Notes: generated from the letters alone by a model not told the origin. Counted from the stretch's first letter, positions 43,714 through 54,200 are shown. The stretch: 64,000 nt of DNA from Agrococcus sp. ProA11 (GCF_039880525.1 NZ_CP156989.1:248001-312000), one strand, 5' to 3'. Translations and numbers: made by a program.

Positions 43714-45078
43714 TCAGGCGGTGATGCCCTCGGTCGAGGCGATGACGTCGCGCATCTTCTTCTCGAACGCCTCGTAGAACATCGACAGCGGGAACTCGTC
43801 GTCCATGACCAGGTCGGTCAGCTGGCGGGGCGCGCCATCGAGCGGCAGCTCGCCCGCCTTCCACTTGGATGCCGGGTGCGGCTCCACGACCGACGAGACC
43901 AGCTCGTACGCGGCCAGCCAGTGCGCGACCTTCGGGCGGTCGATCGACCTCCAGTAGAGCTGCTCGATCGCCTCGCCGAGCTTGTTCACCACGTCCGGCA
44001 CCTCGTCCCAGTCGAAGGCGAGCTGCGTGTCGGTCCAGTGCAGCACGCGGTGCTGGTGCAGCCACGCGAAGAGCAGCTGGCCGCCGAGGCCGTCGTAGTT
44101 GCGGGTGCGCGAGCCCGTGATCGCGAAGCGGAAGATGCGGTCGAAGATCACGGCGTACTGCACGCGCTTCGCGTGCTTCGCGAGCTCGCGGTCGGCATCC
44201 GTCGCCTGGTCGTCGGCGGCGATGCGGCGCTCGATCGCGACCGACTCGCGGAAGGCGGTGAGGTCGCAGCGCAGCTCCTCGAGCGAGTAAAGGAAGAACG
44301 GCATGCGCTGCTTGATCATGAACGGGTCGAACGGCAGGTCGCCGCGCATGTGGGTGCGGTCGTGGATGAGGTCCCACATGACGAAGGTCTCCTCCGTCAG
44401 CCGCTGGTCGTGCAGCAGCTCGGCCGCATCCGCCGGCAGCTGCAGCTTGGTGACATCGCACGCGGCATCGACCACGCGGCGGAAGCGGGCCGCCTCCCGA
44501 TCCTGGAAGATCGCTCCCCAGGTGAACGAGGGGATCTCGCGCATCGCCACGGTCTCGGGGAAGAGCACGGCCGAGTTGGTGTCGTAGCCGGCCGTGAAGT
44601 CGATGAAGCGCAGCGGCACGAAGAGCTTGTTGGAGTAGTCGCCGGCCTCGAGATCGGCGATGAACTCGGGCCAGATGACCTCCACCAGCACGGCCTCAAC
44701 GAGGCGCTTCGTGGAGCCGTTCTGCGTGTACATCGGGAAGACGACCAGGTGCGCCAGCCCGTCGACTCGGTGCTGCTGCGGCTGGAACTGCATGAGCGAG
44801 TCGAAGAAGTCGGGCTCGCCGAAGCCCTCGGCCTCCCAGCGCTCGAAGTCGTTCGCCGCCTGCGCGAGGTAGGCGGCATCGTGGGGGAACTCGGGGGCGA
44901 TGTCGCGGATGCCCTGGGCGAGCTCGGCGACGTGCGTGCGGGCCGCGTCGTGGTCGGCCGGATCCTCGATGGCACCGTTCTTCGACTGCATCGGCTGCAG
45001 TGCGGTGGCGGCCGCCTTGATCTGGAGCCATGCGGCGTGCTGACGCAGGTCTGCGGCAGTGGTCTGGGTCATCGTCAC
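43714..45078 (-). CDS. DUF6421 family protein
   Basis: The 454-residue protein matches DUF6421 along its length, for example QSKNGAIEDP, FPHDAAYLAQAANDF, VDGLAHLVVFPMYTQNGS, FVPLRFIDFTAGYDTNSAVLFPE and WDLIHDRTHMRGDLPFDPFMIKQRM. The family is restricted to actinobacteria and has no known function. HDR/H and E residues suggest a metal or nucleotide site, but that is speculation. The GTG at 45078 has GGAGG five bases upstream; ATG 45072 is also possible. It is convergent with the catalase gene. Confidence 0.93.
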   Translation of the reverse strand: MTMTQTTAADLRQHAAWLQIKAAATALQPMQSKNGAIEDPADHDAARTHVAELAQGIRDIAPEFPHDAAYLAQAANDFERWEAEGFGEPDFFDSLMQFQPQQHRVDGLAHLVVFPMYTQNGSTKRLVEAVLVEVIWPEFIADLEAGDYSNKLFVPLRFIDFTAGYDTNSAVLFPETVAMREIPSFTWGAIFQDREAARFRRVVDAACDVTKLQLPADAAELLHDQRLTEETFVMWDLIHDRTHMRGDLPFDPFMIKQRMPFFLYSLEELRCDLTAFRESVAIERRIAADDQATDADRELAKHAKRVQYAVIFDRIFRFAITGSRTRNYDGLGGQLLFAWLHQHRVLHWTDTQLAFDWDEVPDVVNKLGEAIEQLYWRSIDRPKVAHWLAAYELVSSVVEPHPASKWKAGELPLDGAPRQLTDLVMDDEFPLSMFYEAFEKKMRDVIASTEGITA

Positions 45079-45364
45079 GGGAGCCTCCTGGTGAGGTTCG
45101 AGGGCCAAGGAGATCGAGGCGAGGACGCTCGATCGGTGCGTGTTTCCAGCGTAAGGGGCGACTCACGCGCGTATCTTGCGCCCAGCCTCGCCTTTCCTGC
45201 CAGTTCTGAGCGTGGCGACGGACGTCGCCGTCGCCCGCAACGGAATTGCGCGAGCACGCCTTGCGCTCGCCGGGGCGCGCGCAAGCAGCGCGAGAGGATG
45301 CGGCGAGCAAAGCCGGGGTGGTGCCCGCGGCACGACAGGCATACGCTCAGCCATTGGAGCAATC

Positions 45365-45853
45365 GTGCAGGAGTCTGAACCCAGCCGGATGAATGCGGTG
45401 CTCGCCACCGCAGTGCCGGTCGCGGTCACCGTGGTGCTGCACGCCTCCATCAGCACGGCGCTGATCGCGGCGACGAAGCCCGACGTGCCGGATCTGGTTC
45501 CCTACTGGTTCCTGACGGTGCTCGGACCCTCCAGCGCCTGGGCGCTGCTCGTGCTCGCTCGCGCGATCGTGTGGCGGCAGGCCTCCGCGTTCTGGCTCGG
45601 AGCCTCGGCCGGCGTCATCGCCGTGCTCTCGTTCCTGTTCTCGTTCTTCCTCGTCGTCACACCCGCCTACCTGCGCGGCGTGCCTTCGGCGCTGCTCTAC
45701 TCCTCCTGGTTGCTGCTCGCCTGCGCGATGGCGATGGCAATCCTGCTGATCGCGCTCGGACGGCAGGTGGATCGCCCCATCGACGCCGACGAGACGGCGT
45801 CGGAGCCGGCATCGACAGTCGGCGAGGAACCGCGGCGGTCCAGCCGGATCTGA
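45365..45853 (+). CDS. Small integral membrane protein
   Basis: The 162-residue product has four predicted membrane segments (about 12-32, 45-65, 72-95 and 105-128) and an acidic tail with EPASTVGEEPRRSSRI. The GTG was chosen because GGAG lies six bases upstream; ATG 45389 is an alternative. No family recognised. It ends at a junction with a convergent small membrane protein gene. Confidence 0.65.
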   Translation: MQESEPSRMNAVLATAVPVAVTVVLHASISTALIAATKPDVPDLVPYWFLTVLGPSSAWALLVLARAIVWRQASAFWLGASAGVIAVLSFLFSFFLVVTPAYLRGVPSALLYSSWLLLACAMAMAILLIALGRQVDRPIDADETASEPASTVGEEPRRSSRI

Positions 45854-45854
45854 G

Positions 45855-46196
45855 CTAGATCAGCGACTGCGCGACGAAGAAGCCGATCCAGCAGCCGGCG
45901 GCCGCAGCCAGCGGCCCCGCGATCGCCCAACGCTGCTTCGTGGCGGCGGCCGCGGCACCGATCGCATTGCCGACAATGGTGCTCGCGAGCAGCGTGATCC
46001 AGTACGTCAGCCGCGCCAGCCCGTCGTCCGAGCCCGCGGCCTCTGCCGCGCGCGCGAGACCCGCATCGCCGATGGGAGCCGCCAGCAGCACCAGCACCAG
46101 GTTGCCGAAGATGAGCACCCACGTGGCCAGCCGCCAGCGATCCGCGGCGGTCCACTCCCGCTGCGGCTCGAGCTCCTCCCACTCCTCGCCGGTCAT
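45855..46196 (-). CDS. Small membrane protein, 113 residues
   Basis: This small protein has an N-terminal acidic/Trp region (EEWEELEPQREWTAADRWR) and three membrane segments (about 25-42, 63-84 and 89-110). Its ATG lies ten bases after the xth stop codon, and both genes read in the same direction. Function unknown. Confidence 0.68.
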   Translation of the reverse strand: MTGEEWEELEPQREWTAADRWRLATWVLIFGNLVLVLLAAPIGDAGLARAAEAAGSDDGLARLTYWITLLASTIVGNAIGAAAAATKQRWAIAGPLAAAAGCWIGFFVAQSLI

Positions 46197-46206
46197 GATG
46201 CCGCCA

Positions 46207-47019
46207 TCAGAAGATCATCGGCCGGTCGTCGTCGAGCTCGGTCTCGAGGTCGAGATCGACGACCACGGGCACGTGGTCGCTCGGGGCGTCCCCGGTGCGC
46301 TCGTCGCGGTGGATGGATGCTCGCCCGACGAGGTCGGCGAACTCAGGGCTGCCCAGCACGAAGTCGATGCGCATGCCCTCGTTCTTGTTCCAGCGGCCCG
46401 CCTTGTAGTCCCAGTAGGTGTAGCCCGGGGCGCGGTCGCGCACGACATCGACGAGTCCGGCGTCGAGCAGCGACTGGAAGGCATCGCGCTCGGGCTGCGA
46501 CACGTGCGTGCTGCCCTCGAAGACGTCGATGTCCCACACGTCGGTGTCGAGCGGCGCGATGTTGAAGTCGCCCATCAGCGCGAACGGTCGACCGCGCCAG
46601 CCGCCGGAGAGATCCGTGAGCGCACGCAGCCACTCGAGCTTGTAGTCGTAGTGCGCATGCGCGAGCTCGCGCCCGTTCGGCACGTAGAGGCTCCACATCC
46701 GCACGCCCTCGACGGTGGCGGCCATCGCGCGCGCCTCCACCACCGGGTCGCCGGCGTTGGCGTAGCCGGGCTGCCCGGTGAAGTCGCGCTCGACCTCCGT
46801 CATCGGCAGCCTGGATGCGATGGCGACGCCGTTCCACTGGTTCAGGCCGTGCGCCTGCACCTCATATCCCGCCGCCTCGAACGCGGCATAGGGGAACTGC
46901 TCGGTCTTGCACTTGATCTCCTGCATGGCGAGCACGTCGACGTCGCTGCGCTCGAGCCAGTCGACGATGCGAGCCGCTCGGGCGCGAACGGAGTTGACGT
47001 TCCAGGTGGCGATGCGCAT
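46207..47019 (-). CDS. xth: Exodeoxyribonuclease III
   Basis: This 270-residue enzyme is the class II AP endonuclease/exonuclease III. It has TWNVNSVRAR at the start, MQEIKC with the metal Glu, YVPNGRE, MGDFNIAP with catalytic Asp/Asn, WDYKAGRWNKNEGMRIDFVL and SDHVPVV with the final Asp-His pair. It cuts DNA 5' to abasic sites and degrades DNA 3'-5' during base excision repair. The ATG at 47019 gives the expected family start. Confidence 0.95.
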   Translation of the reverse strand: MRIATWNVNSVRARAARIVDWLERSDVDVLAMQEIKCKTEQFPYAAFEAAGYEVQAHGLNQWNGVAIASRLPMTEVERDFTGQPGYANAGDPVVEARAMAATVEGVRMWSLYVPNGRELAHAHYDYKLEWLRALTDLSGGWRGRPFALMGDFNIAPLDTDVWDIDVFEGSTHVSQPERDAFQSLLDAGLVDVVRDRAPGYTYWDYKAGRWNKNEGMRIDFVLGSPEFADLVGRASIHRDERTGDAPSDHVPVVVDLDLETELDDDRPMIF

Positions 47020-47137
47020 GCATCGAGCCTACGGCTCCCGCCGCGGCCGCCCGGCCGGGTGGCCGCGGCGGGCGGCCGACTGGCCGCTTCGCAGCGTGCC
47101 AGCCACGGGGTCGATGAGCGGGGTGCAAGATAGGACG

Positions 47138-47791
47138 ATGGGCATTGCGCGCGAACGCTACCTCCAGGCTCTCGACCTCTTCTCGGCCGAGGCTCGAACC
47201 GCCGCCGACCGGCTGGGCCTGCCGACGTCGTGCAGCGAATGGTCGATCGCCGACGTCATCCGGCACGTCACCGGCGTGCAGGCCGACCACGCCGGCGCCG
47301 CCCTGCTCGGGCGCGAGCGTGCGGCGCACGAGACGGTCACCGATCACCAGTCGGTGATGGCGGCATCCACCGATTGGGATTCGGTCGAGGCATGGGAGGA
47401 GCTCGCGGCACAGCTGCGCACCGCCGCGCACGACGCCGCGGAGGAGGCGTTCGACTCGCTGCCGCTCGCCACCCTCGACATGGCGCTGCATGCCTGGGAC
47501 ATCCGGTGGGGCGCCGTGCGGATCGGCCTGGCCGCCAACCTCGAGTTCCCGGTCGAGCTGCTCGCGTGGATGGAGCACTACCGGGAGCGCGCCGACGAGT
47601 CCGCGATTCGCCGCCCGGGCATCTTCGAACCCGCGATCGAGCCGCCTGCCGACGCGACCCCGTCCGAACGGTTCGCCGCCTGGACCGGACGGCAGCCGCG
47701 CGTCAGCTTCGTGCCGATGCGTGAGCACCCCGCCACGCCGTCGTCGGCGGCAGCGGCATCCGCGATGCCGACGGCGTCGGGCGCAGCCTGA
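47138..47791 (+). CDS. TIGR03086-type DinB/mycothiol-dependent-like metal-binding protein
   Basis: The 217-residue protein belongs to the DinB-like four-helix bundle of the TIGR03083/TIGR03086 group: ALDLFSAEARTAADRL, WSIADVIRHVTGVQADHA (the first metal His) and DMALHAWDIRWG (second and third His). Related enzymes use mycothiol as cofactor (maleylpyruvate isomerase, mycothiol transferase). The C-terminal 25 residues are Ala/Ser-rich. Its substrate is unknown. It runs in the same direction as pyrE, which starts 54 bases after its stop. Confidence 0.84.
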   Translation: MGIARERYLQALDLFSAEARTAADRLGLPTSCSEWSIADVIRHVTGVQADHAGAALLGRERAAHETVTDHQSVMAASTDWDSVEAWEELAAQLRTAAHDAAEEAFDSLPLATLDMALHAWDIRWGAVRIGLAANLEFPVELLAWMEHYRERADESAIRRPGIFEPAIEPPADATPSERFAAWTGRQPRVSFVPMREHPATPSSAAAASAMPTASGAA

Positions 47792-47845
47792 GGCCGGCGG
47801 CTCCCGCCGGCACGCGTGCCGTCGCACGCAAAGTACCCTGGAGCC

Positions 47846-48397
47846 GTGACCGCGCGCGACCAGCTGATCCAGCTCATCCGTGATGAAGCCGTCTTCCACG
47901 GCGACTTCGTCCTCACCAGCGGCAAGCCGGCGACCTACTACGTCGATCTGCGGAAGCTCTCGCTCGACCACCGCGCCGCACCGCTGATCGGCGACGTGCT
48001 GCTCGACCTGATCGCCGACATCCCGGATGTCGCGGCGGTCGGCGGCCTCACGATGGGCGCGGACCCGCTCGCCACCGCCGTGCTGCACCGTGGCCTCGCG
48101 CGCGGCCTCGCGGTCGACGCATTCGTGGTGCGCAAGGAGCCCAAGGATCACGGCCGCGGCCGCCAGGTCGAGGGGCCAGAGCTCGCGGGCAAGCGGGTCG
48201 TCGTGCTGGAGGACACCTCCACCACCGGCGGCAGCCCGATCGCGGCGATCGAGGCGCTGCGCAAGGTCGGCGCCGAGGTGGTGGCAGTCGCCGTGATCGT
48301 CGATCGGGCAACCGGGGCGCAGGCGGCGATCGAAGCGGCGGGCGTCGAGTATCGCGCGGCGATCACGCTCGACGACCTCGGCCTCGCCCCCCAGTAG
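47846..48397 (+). CDS. pyrE: Orotate phosphoribosyltransferase
   Basis: This 183-residue enzyme converts orotate and PRPP to OMP in pyrimidine synthesis. It has FHGDFVLTSGKPATYYVDLRKL near the start, the AFVVRKEPKDHGRGRQVEG flexible loop and the PRPP-binding VVVLEDTSTTGGSP. These are specific for OPRT, and the length is normal. GGAG lies just before the GTG start. The neighbouring genes are unrelated, so it is probably transcribed alone. Confidence 0.95.
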   Translation: MTARDQLIQLIRDEAVFHGDFVLTSGKPATYYVDLRKLSLDHRAAPLIGDVLLDLIADIPDVAAVGGLTMGADPLATAVLHRGLARGLAVDAFVVRKEPKDHGRGRQVEGPELAGKRVVVLEDTSTTGGSPIAAIEALRKVGAEVVAVAVIVDRATGAQAAIEAAGVEYRAAITLDDLGLAPQ

Positions 48398-48400
48398 AGC

Positions 48401-48490
48401 GTCGTCGGTCGCGGAGCGGGCGGCGCAGGTGGCGCGGCAGCCCCGTCGGTCGAGGAGCGCGCGGCGCAGCCGCACGCGTCACGAGACCCC
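48401..48490. repeat. Family D repeat region
   Basis: The element GGTCGAGGAGCGCGCGGCGC...GCGTCACGAGACC (48441-48490) is preceded by a degenerate relative (48401-48440, GTCGGTCGCGGAGCGGGCGG). It lies between pyrE and the AEC transporter and belongs to the same family as the copies at 32949-33080 and 62648. Confidence 0.65.
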
Positions 48491-48540
48491 GCGGCGACTG
48501 CCACACTGATATCTGACAGGCGGCGGATGCAGGAGGTGCC

Positions 48541-49467
48541 ATGGGCGGCGTGCTGATCGGTTTCGCCATCATCGGCTTCGTCATCCTGGTCGGCTGGCTG
48601 CTCGCCCGCCTCGGCATCGTGTCGCAGGAGGGCCGCCTGGTCCTCAACCGCACGTCGTTCTTCGCGGCCAGTCCGGCGCTGCTGTTCACCGTCCTGGCGC
48701 AGGCCGACGTCGGTCTGCTCTTCTCCGGCGTGCTGGCCGTCGCGCTCGTCTCGTTCGTCGCGGTCGCGCTGCTCTACGCCGTGGTGGCGCGCATCTGGCT
48801 CACGAAGGACCCGAGCCGGATCGCCCTCGCCGCGACCGCATCCGGCTACAGCAACGTCAACAACATCGGCCTGCCCGTGGCGATCTACGTCATCGGCGAC
48901 GCGAGCTTCATCGGCCCCATGCTGCTGCTGCAGCTGCTGCTGCTCGCGCCCGTGCTGCTCGCCACCCTCGACATCCTCACCGCCGGCCGCGCATCCTTCG
49001 TCGGCATCGTCACTCAGCCGCTGCGCAACCCCATGCTCATCGGCGCCACGCTCGGAGCGGTGGTGGCGGCGCTCGACATCGAACTGCCCGCGCCCGTGCT
49101 CGCGCCGCTCGAGATCCTGGGCGGCGCCGCCGTGCCGCTCATGCTGCTGGCCTTCGGCATCTCGCTCGCCGGCGAGCGCCCGCTGCAGCCCGGTAGCGGC
49201 CGCCGCGAGGTCTGGCTGGCGGTGGCGCTCAAGAACGTCGTCATGCCCGTCGCGGCGCTGCTGCTGGCCAAGTTCGTCTTCGCGATGGATGCGCAGCTGG
49301 TCTACGCCTGCACCGTGATGGCGGCGCTCCCGAGCGCGCAGAACATGTATCAGTACGCGCTGCGCTACGACCGCGCGACCGTGATCACCCGCGACATCGT
49401 GCTGCTGACGACGCTGCTGTCGCTGCCGGTCATGCTCGTCATCGCCTGGGTGCTGCAGCCGGGGTAG
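48541..49467 (+). CDS. AEC family transporter (auxin efflux carrier type)
   Basis: This 308-residue membrane protein of the AEC/bile-acid-auxin type has about ten membrane segments. Conserved points include TSFFAASPALLFTVLAQADV, ATASGYSNVNNIGLPVAIYVIGD and, near the end, MAALPSAQNMYQYALRYDRA. AEC proteins move organic anions; malonate, malate or auxin-like acids are examples. The specificity here is unknown. AGGAGG lies about five bases before the ATG. Confidence 0.9.
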   Translation: MGGVLIGFAIIGFVILVGWLLARLGIVSQEGRLVLNRTSFFAASPALLFTVLAQADVGLLFSGVLAVALVSFVAVALLYAVVARIWLTKDPSRIALAATASGYSNVNNIGLPVAIYVIGDASFIGPMLLLQLLLLAPVLLATLDILTAGRASFVGIVTQPLRNPMLIGATLGAVVAALDIELPAPVLAPLEILGGAAVPLMLLAFGISLAGERPLQPGSGRREVWLAVALKNVVMPVAALLLAKFVFAMDAQLVYACTVMAALPSAQNMYQYALRYDRATVITRDIVLLTTLLSLPVMLVIAWVLQPG

Positions 49468-49507
49468 CGGGGCCGCTTCCGTGCCGCGCACGGCGTACCG
49501 TGGAGGC

Positions 49508-50110
49508 ATGCGCTGGACTCCGCGCCTCTTCCGGCGCCCGCCGCTCATCGTCAGCGGCGATCGCTTCACGGCCTGGCTCGGACTCCTGACCGGATGGGTT
49601 GCTGTGGGCTTCGGAGCCGTCGCCGCATCCCGTGCCGCCGGCCTGCTCATCTCGTTCGACGACGGCGCGTGCGGCGCGAACTCGGCGCGCATCTGCCAGG
49701 TGGCGGGCTGGGGCGGGCTCATGCTGGGCCTCGTCGCGCTCGTCGGCGGCACCGCGATGTGGATCCTGATGGCGCGAGGCTTCGGGCCTCCTGTCACCTG
49801 GTGGGTGCTGCCGATCGTGCTCGCCGCACTCGCCTTCGCTCCGTTCAACGCCGCGGACGGGGCGGCCATCGGGTTCGGCTGGCTGCTGCTGGCGCTGGTC
49901 GCGGGCGCGCTCGCGATCACGCTCGCGGTGCTCGCCGCCGGTCGCGGCACAGCGGCGCGGACCGGCTGGATCCGGCTCGACGGGCTCGATGCCCGCGAAG
50001 TCGCCCATCGGCCGATCGATCGGATCGTCATCCCGGGCGCAGCGGTCGCCGCCGCGATCGCTGGCGGCGCCTTCGGCGGTCACGTCGTCCGCCTGCTCGC
50101 CGAGGGCTGA
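49508..50110 (+). CDS. Hypothetical membrane protein
   Basis: The 200-residue protein has about five membrane segments (about 22-45, 62-82, 93-112, 115-140 and 168-190). A polar loop lies near 145-165 (TGWIRLDGLDAREVAHRP). The ATG has GGAGG three bases upstream, which is short, so an in-frame alternative upstream cannot be excluded. No family recognised. It is convergent with the HAD phosphatase gene. Confidence 0.68.
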   Translation: MRWTPRLFRRPPLIVSGDRFTAWLGLLTGWVAVGFGAVAASRAAGLLISFDDGACGANSARICQVAGWGGLMLGLVALVGGTAMWILMARGFGPPVTWWVLPIVLAALAFAPFNAADGAAIGFGWLLLALVAGALAITLAVLAAGRGTAARTGWIRLDGLDAREVAHRPIDRIVIPGAAVAAAIAGGAFGGHVVRLLAEG

Positions 50111-50136
50111 CCGGCGCGACCGCGCGCATCCGCCGC

Positions 50137-50964
50137 CTACACGTCGGTGTGCGGCTCGTCGAGCTCGGATTCGACCGGCTTCTCCTTCACCAACTGGTGC
50201 ACGCCGTCGAGCATCTCGTCGGGCCGGAACGGATAGGTCTCCAGCACCGAGGGATCCGAGATGCCGGTCATGACCAGCACCGTGTGCAGGCCCGCCTCCA
50301 TGCCGGCGATGATGTCGGTGTCCATGCGGTCGCCGATCATGCCGGTGTTCTCGCTGTGCGCACCGATCTTGTTCAGCGCAGACCGGAACATCATCGGGTT
50401 CGGCTTGCCGACGATGTAGGGCACGCGGCCGGTGGCCTTCGTGATGAGCGCGTTGATGGCACCGGTCGCCGGCAGGATCCCGTCGGTGCTGGGCCCGGTC
50501 GCATCGGGGTTGGTGGAGATGAAGCGGGCGCCGCCGGCGATGAGCCGAATCGCCTTCGTGATCGCCTCGAAGGAGTAGGAGCGCGTCTCGCCGATCACCA
50601 CGAAATCCGGCTTGCTGTCGGTCATCGTGAAGCCGATCTCGTGCAGCGCGGTGATGATGCCCGCTTCGCCGATCACGTACGCGGAGCCGCCAGGCATCTG
50701 ATCCTTGAGGAAGTCGGCGGTGGCGAGCGCACTCGTCCAGATGCGCTCCTCCGGCACGATGAGGCCGGATGCGCGCAGACGCGCGGCGAGATCCCGGGGC
50801 GTGTAGATCGAGTTGTTGGTGAGCACCAAGAATTCGGTGCCCTCGTCCTGCCACTGCTGCAGCAGCTCCTTCGCGCCCGGCAGCGGGTGCTCCTCGTGGA
50901 CGAGCACGCCGTCCATGTCGGTGAGCCAGCTTTCGATGTCGGCGCGCGTTCGGGGAATGGTCAT
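50137..50964 (-). CDS. HAD-IIA family hydrolase (NagD-like)
   Basis: This 275-residue phosphatase has the HAD motifs: LTDMDGVLVHEEHPLPGA (nucleophile Asp and general acid Asp), FLVLTNNS (motif II), KPNPMMF (motif III Lys) and GDRMDTDI (motif IV). The C2 cap of NagD/pNPPase relatives lies between motifs II and III. It dephosphorylates small phosphometabolites. I chose ATG 50964 because the upstream extension falls in the AT-rich intergenic part. Confidence 0.93.
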   Translation of the reverse strand: MTIPRTRADIESWLTDMDGVLVHEEHPLPGAKELLQQWQDEGTEFLVLTNNSIYTPRDLAARLRASGLIVPEERIWTSALATADFLKDQMPGGSAYVIGEAGIITALHEIGFTMTDSKPDFVVIGETRSYSFEAITKAIRLIAGGARFISTNPDATGPSTDGILPATGAINALITKATGRVPYIVGKPNPMMFRSALNKIGAHSENTGMIGDRMDTDIIAGMEAGLHTVLVMTGISDPSVLETYPFRPDEMLDGVHQLVKEKPVESELDEPHTDV

Positions 50965-51019
50965 GGGGCCAGGGTACGCGGGGCATGTTTCAGGCGCGAT
51001 ACGGGCGACCATCGGCCGT

Positions 51020-51054
51020 CTTGAGCAAATCTCAAGCAAAATTGAGGAAACCTC
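51020..51054. promoter_or_regulatory. AT-rich leader with alternating TTGAG/CTCAA hairpins
   Basis: TTGAG (51021), CTCAA (51031), TTGAG (51042) and CCTC (51051) can pair in two mutually exclusive ways. They lie in a stretch of much lower GC than its surroundings, in the 289-base divergent gap between the HAD gene and the pilus operon. This could be an operator or attenuator for the pilus genes. No clear -35/-10 pair was found. Confidence 0.35.
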
Positions 51055-51253
51055 TAGACGAACAATGTTTCGGGTCATTCAGTTTTGAATCACTTTCGAG
51101 TTCCTGAGCGCGCGCTGGGGGCTACAGCCCGCCATCCTGAGGTTCGCTCAATAGGTTCGGTGACGAAGCGACACGCCCCTCAGGGCACGCATCGTTCGCC
51201 CGCTCGGGCAGACGCAGTCGCTCGGCTCTCACTGCTCCAGGGATGGATCCTCC

Positions 51254-54200
51254 ATGTTCACGCGCACATTCGCACGCCGACGCTCGCTGAGCGCGTCGAT
51301 CGGTGCGCTCGTGCTGGCCGTGTCCATCGGGCTGCCGCTCACGCCCGTGGTCGATGCCGCAGCCGCAGCCGCCGCCGCGCCGGTCGGAGCCGCACACGTC
51401 GGCGGCGCATCGCAGACGGCAGCGCCCACGCCCGCCCCGACGCCGACACCCACGCCGACCGCGACACCGACGCCGACCGCGGCGCCCACGCCGATCGCGA
51501 CGCCTGCGCCGACCGCGACGCCGACGAGTCCCACCCCCGCGCCGTCCCCGACGCCTGCGCCGGTGCCCACGCCCGCTCCGCCGGCTGCACCTACGCCGAC
51601 CGCCACGCCCGCGCCGACCGCGACGGCTGCGCCTGCACCCACCGCGACGCCCACGCCCACGCCCACTGCGGCGACCCGCGACACCGCACCGACGGTCGGC
51701 ACGATGGCCGTGAATGCCGCCGAGCCCCAGGTCGAGCCGCCATACCTGTTCTGGCGCGTCTCACCCGCACAATCGGGCGCCACGTTCGAGATCGAGCGGC
51801 GCACGGTCACGCGAAGCTGGTGGTTCGGCTACTACTGGGAGGCGTCGAGCTGGACCGGCACGACGACCATCACCGACTGCGTCGCCGTCGGGCAGTGCAC
51901 GTCCACCGGTGACCTCGATCCCGACCCCGGCGAGTTCCAGATCACGCACGCGGGTCCGTCCCACCGCATCCCGCAGGACACCAGCAGCATCCGCTACGAG
52001 TACCAGGTGCGCCCCGCACAGGCGCCTGCGGGAACGTTCTGGGAGTCGACCGAGTGGCGACTCTCGGACCGGTCGAACCGCCCCAACGGCATCGGTGACG
52101 TCGGCGTGTTCTCGACCGGGGCCAACGCCGCCGCGGTCTGCACCGGTGGCACCTTCTACTCGCTCTCGACCAACGGTGTCGTCAATCAGGTCGGCGGCTC
52201 CAGCGCCGCAGTCACCCGGTTCGGGCAGTTCACGGGGATCGCCGACAGCAACGCCCAGATGAACGCGCTCGGCATCGCACTCGGCGGCACGGCGATCTAC
52301 GCCGTGGAGCGACCGAGCGGCAGCGCCAGCTCCATCGCAGCAGTGCACCGATACACCGCGACCGCCGGCTGGCAGCGCATCCCCTACACCGGCACCGCCG
52401 TCAACACCGGCGCTGTCCTCGGCGCGGTGAACCTGGCCGACGGGCGCTACTACTTCGGCGGGTACACGACATCCGGCAGCTCGACGACGTTCCGCCTCTT
52501 CGCGTTCGATCCCGCGACCTCCTCGGTCACGTCGCGCGGCAGCTTCACGACGGCGATGAGCGGCACCAGCAACGGCGATATGGCCTTCGACCTGCAGGGC
52601 AACCTCTTCGTCGTGCAGAGCTTCGACAGCGGCACCTCGCGGATCTACACCGTGTCGGCAGCCGCGCTCGCCGCGGGCGGCACGATGCCCTTCACCGCCT
52701 CGCCGCAGTTCGCAGGCATGGCCCGCACGAACGGCATGGCGTTCGAAGGCGACGGGTCGATCTACCTCGGCAGCTCCGACACGGTGCGCATCTACGACCC
52801 GTCGACCAACTCGCTGCGCTCAGGATCGATCACCACCGCGCTGTCGGGCAGCGGTGACCTCGCGAGCTGCCTCGCGCCGGCGACGCTCACCGTCCGCAAG
52901 AACGTGGTCGGCCGCGTCGCGGCCAGCGACCAGTTCACGCTCTCGGCGCTGCGCGGCTCGCTCGCGCTCGGCAGCGTGACGACGAGCGGCACTGCCGACG
53001 GCATGCAGCCGACGCAGCTCGGGCCGCTCACAGCGCTCGCCGGCCAGACCTACACGATCCAGGAGACGATCTCCGCCAACGCGGGTAGCTACACCTCGAG
53101 CTACACGTGCGTCGACTCCACGGGCGCGACCATCGCATCCGGCTCCGCCCGATCGGGCTCCGTCACCATCCCGGATCGCAGCGGCGCGAGCGTCGTGTGC
53201 ACATTCCGCAACGCACCGCTCGTCTCGAGCGTCGTGGTGCGCAAGGTGGTGCAGGGCACGGATGGCACGGGTGAGGATCCGGGGGTCGGCTGGAGCGTCA
53301 CCGCAGATGCCCGAGCGACCAGCGGTTCGGTGACGTCGGTACCCGGCGCAGCGACGCAGACGACCGACGCCGCTGGCGAGGCGAGCTGGCTGCTGCGCTT
53401 CGGCAGCACGACCTCCGTGGCGAGCATCGCGGTCTCCGAGACCCAGCAGGCAGGCCACGCATTCGTCCAGGGGTCGTGCATCGTCACGACGATCGCCGGA
53501 GCGACCTCTGAGATCGCGCTCCCGAACGCGCAGGGCACGACGCTCACCGGCATCGCCCCCGGCTCGAGCGTGGACTGCACGATCGTGAACCGGGTGCTGC
53601 CGACCACCCTCACGCTGGCGAAGAGCGTTGCCTTCGGCAGCGCTGACCCGACGTCGTGGCGGCTGCTCGCGACCGGTCCGCAGGGCGCCCGCCCCGGGCC
53701 CGCGGGCGCATCGTTGACGACCGCGGAGATCACGCCGGGCGTCGCCTATCGTCTGACGGAGAGCGGCGGACCCGCAACCTACGTGCAGACGGGCAGCTGG
53801 GTGTGCACGGACGAGCTCGGCGCCACCGTCGCCGTCAGCTCGGCGGCCGACGTGACCGTGACCCGGACGGGCGCGCGGGTGACGTGCACCGTGACGAACC
53901 AGACCGCGATGCTCACGCTGCTCAAGGTGGTCGTGAACGACAACGGCGGCACCATCGAGGCCGACGGGTTCGATCTCACCGCGACCCCCTCGCCGTTCAC
54001 CGGCCTGACCGCCACCACCGTCGAGGGTGCGAGCACCGTCCTGCGCGCCAACACGTTCGAGGTGCGTCCCGGTCACGCCTACGCGCTGAGCGAGGACATG
54101 GGCGACTACGCCTACCTCGGCCAGTCGATCCAGCGCTACACCGGGCCGTCGACCGCCTCGGCATCCGAGCTGGCAGCAGACGCCAACTGGCAGACGCTCA

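Noticed and set aside
51419-51680. Possible noncoding repeat or mobile element
   Set aside because: Repeats are in frame and encode a Thr/Pro spacer in a secreted protein, a normal feature of wall proteins.
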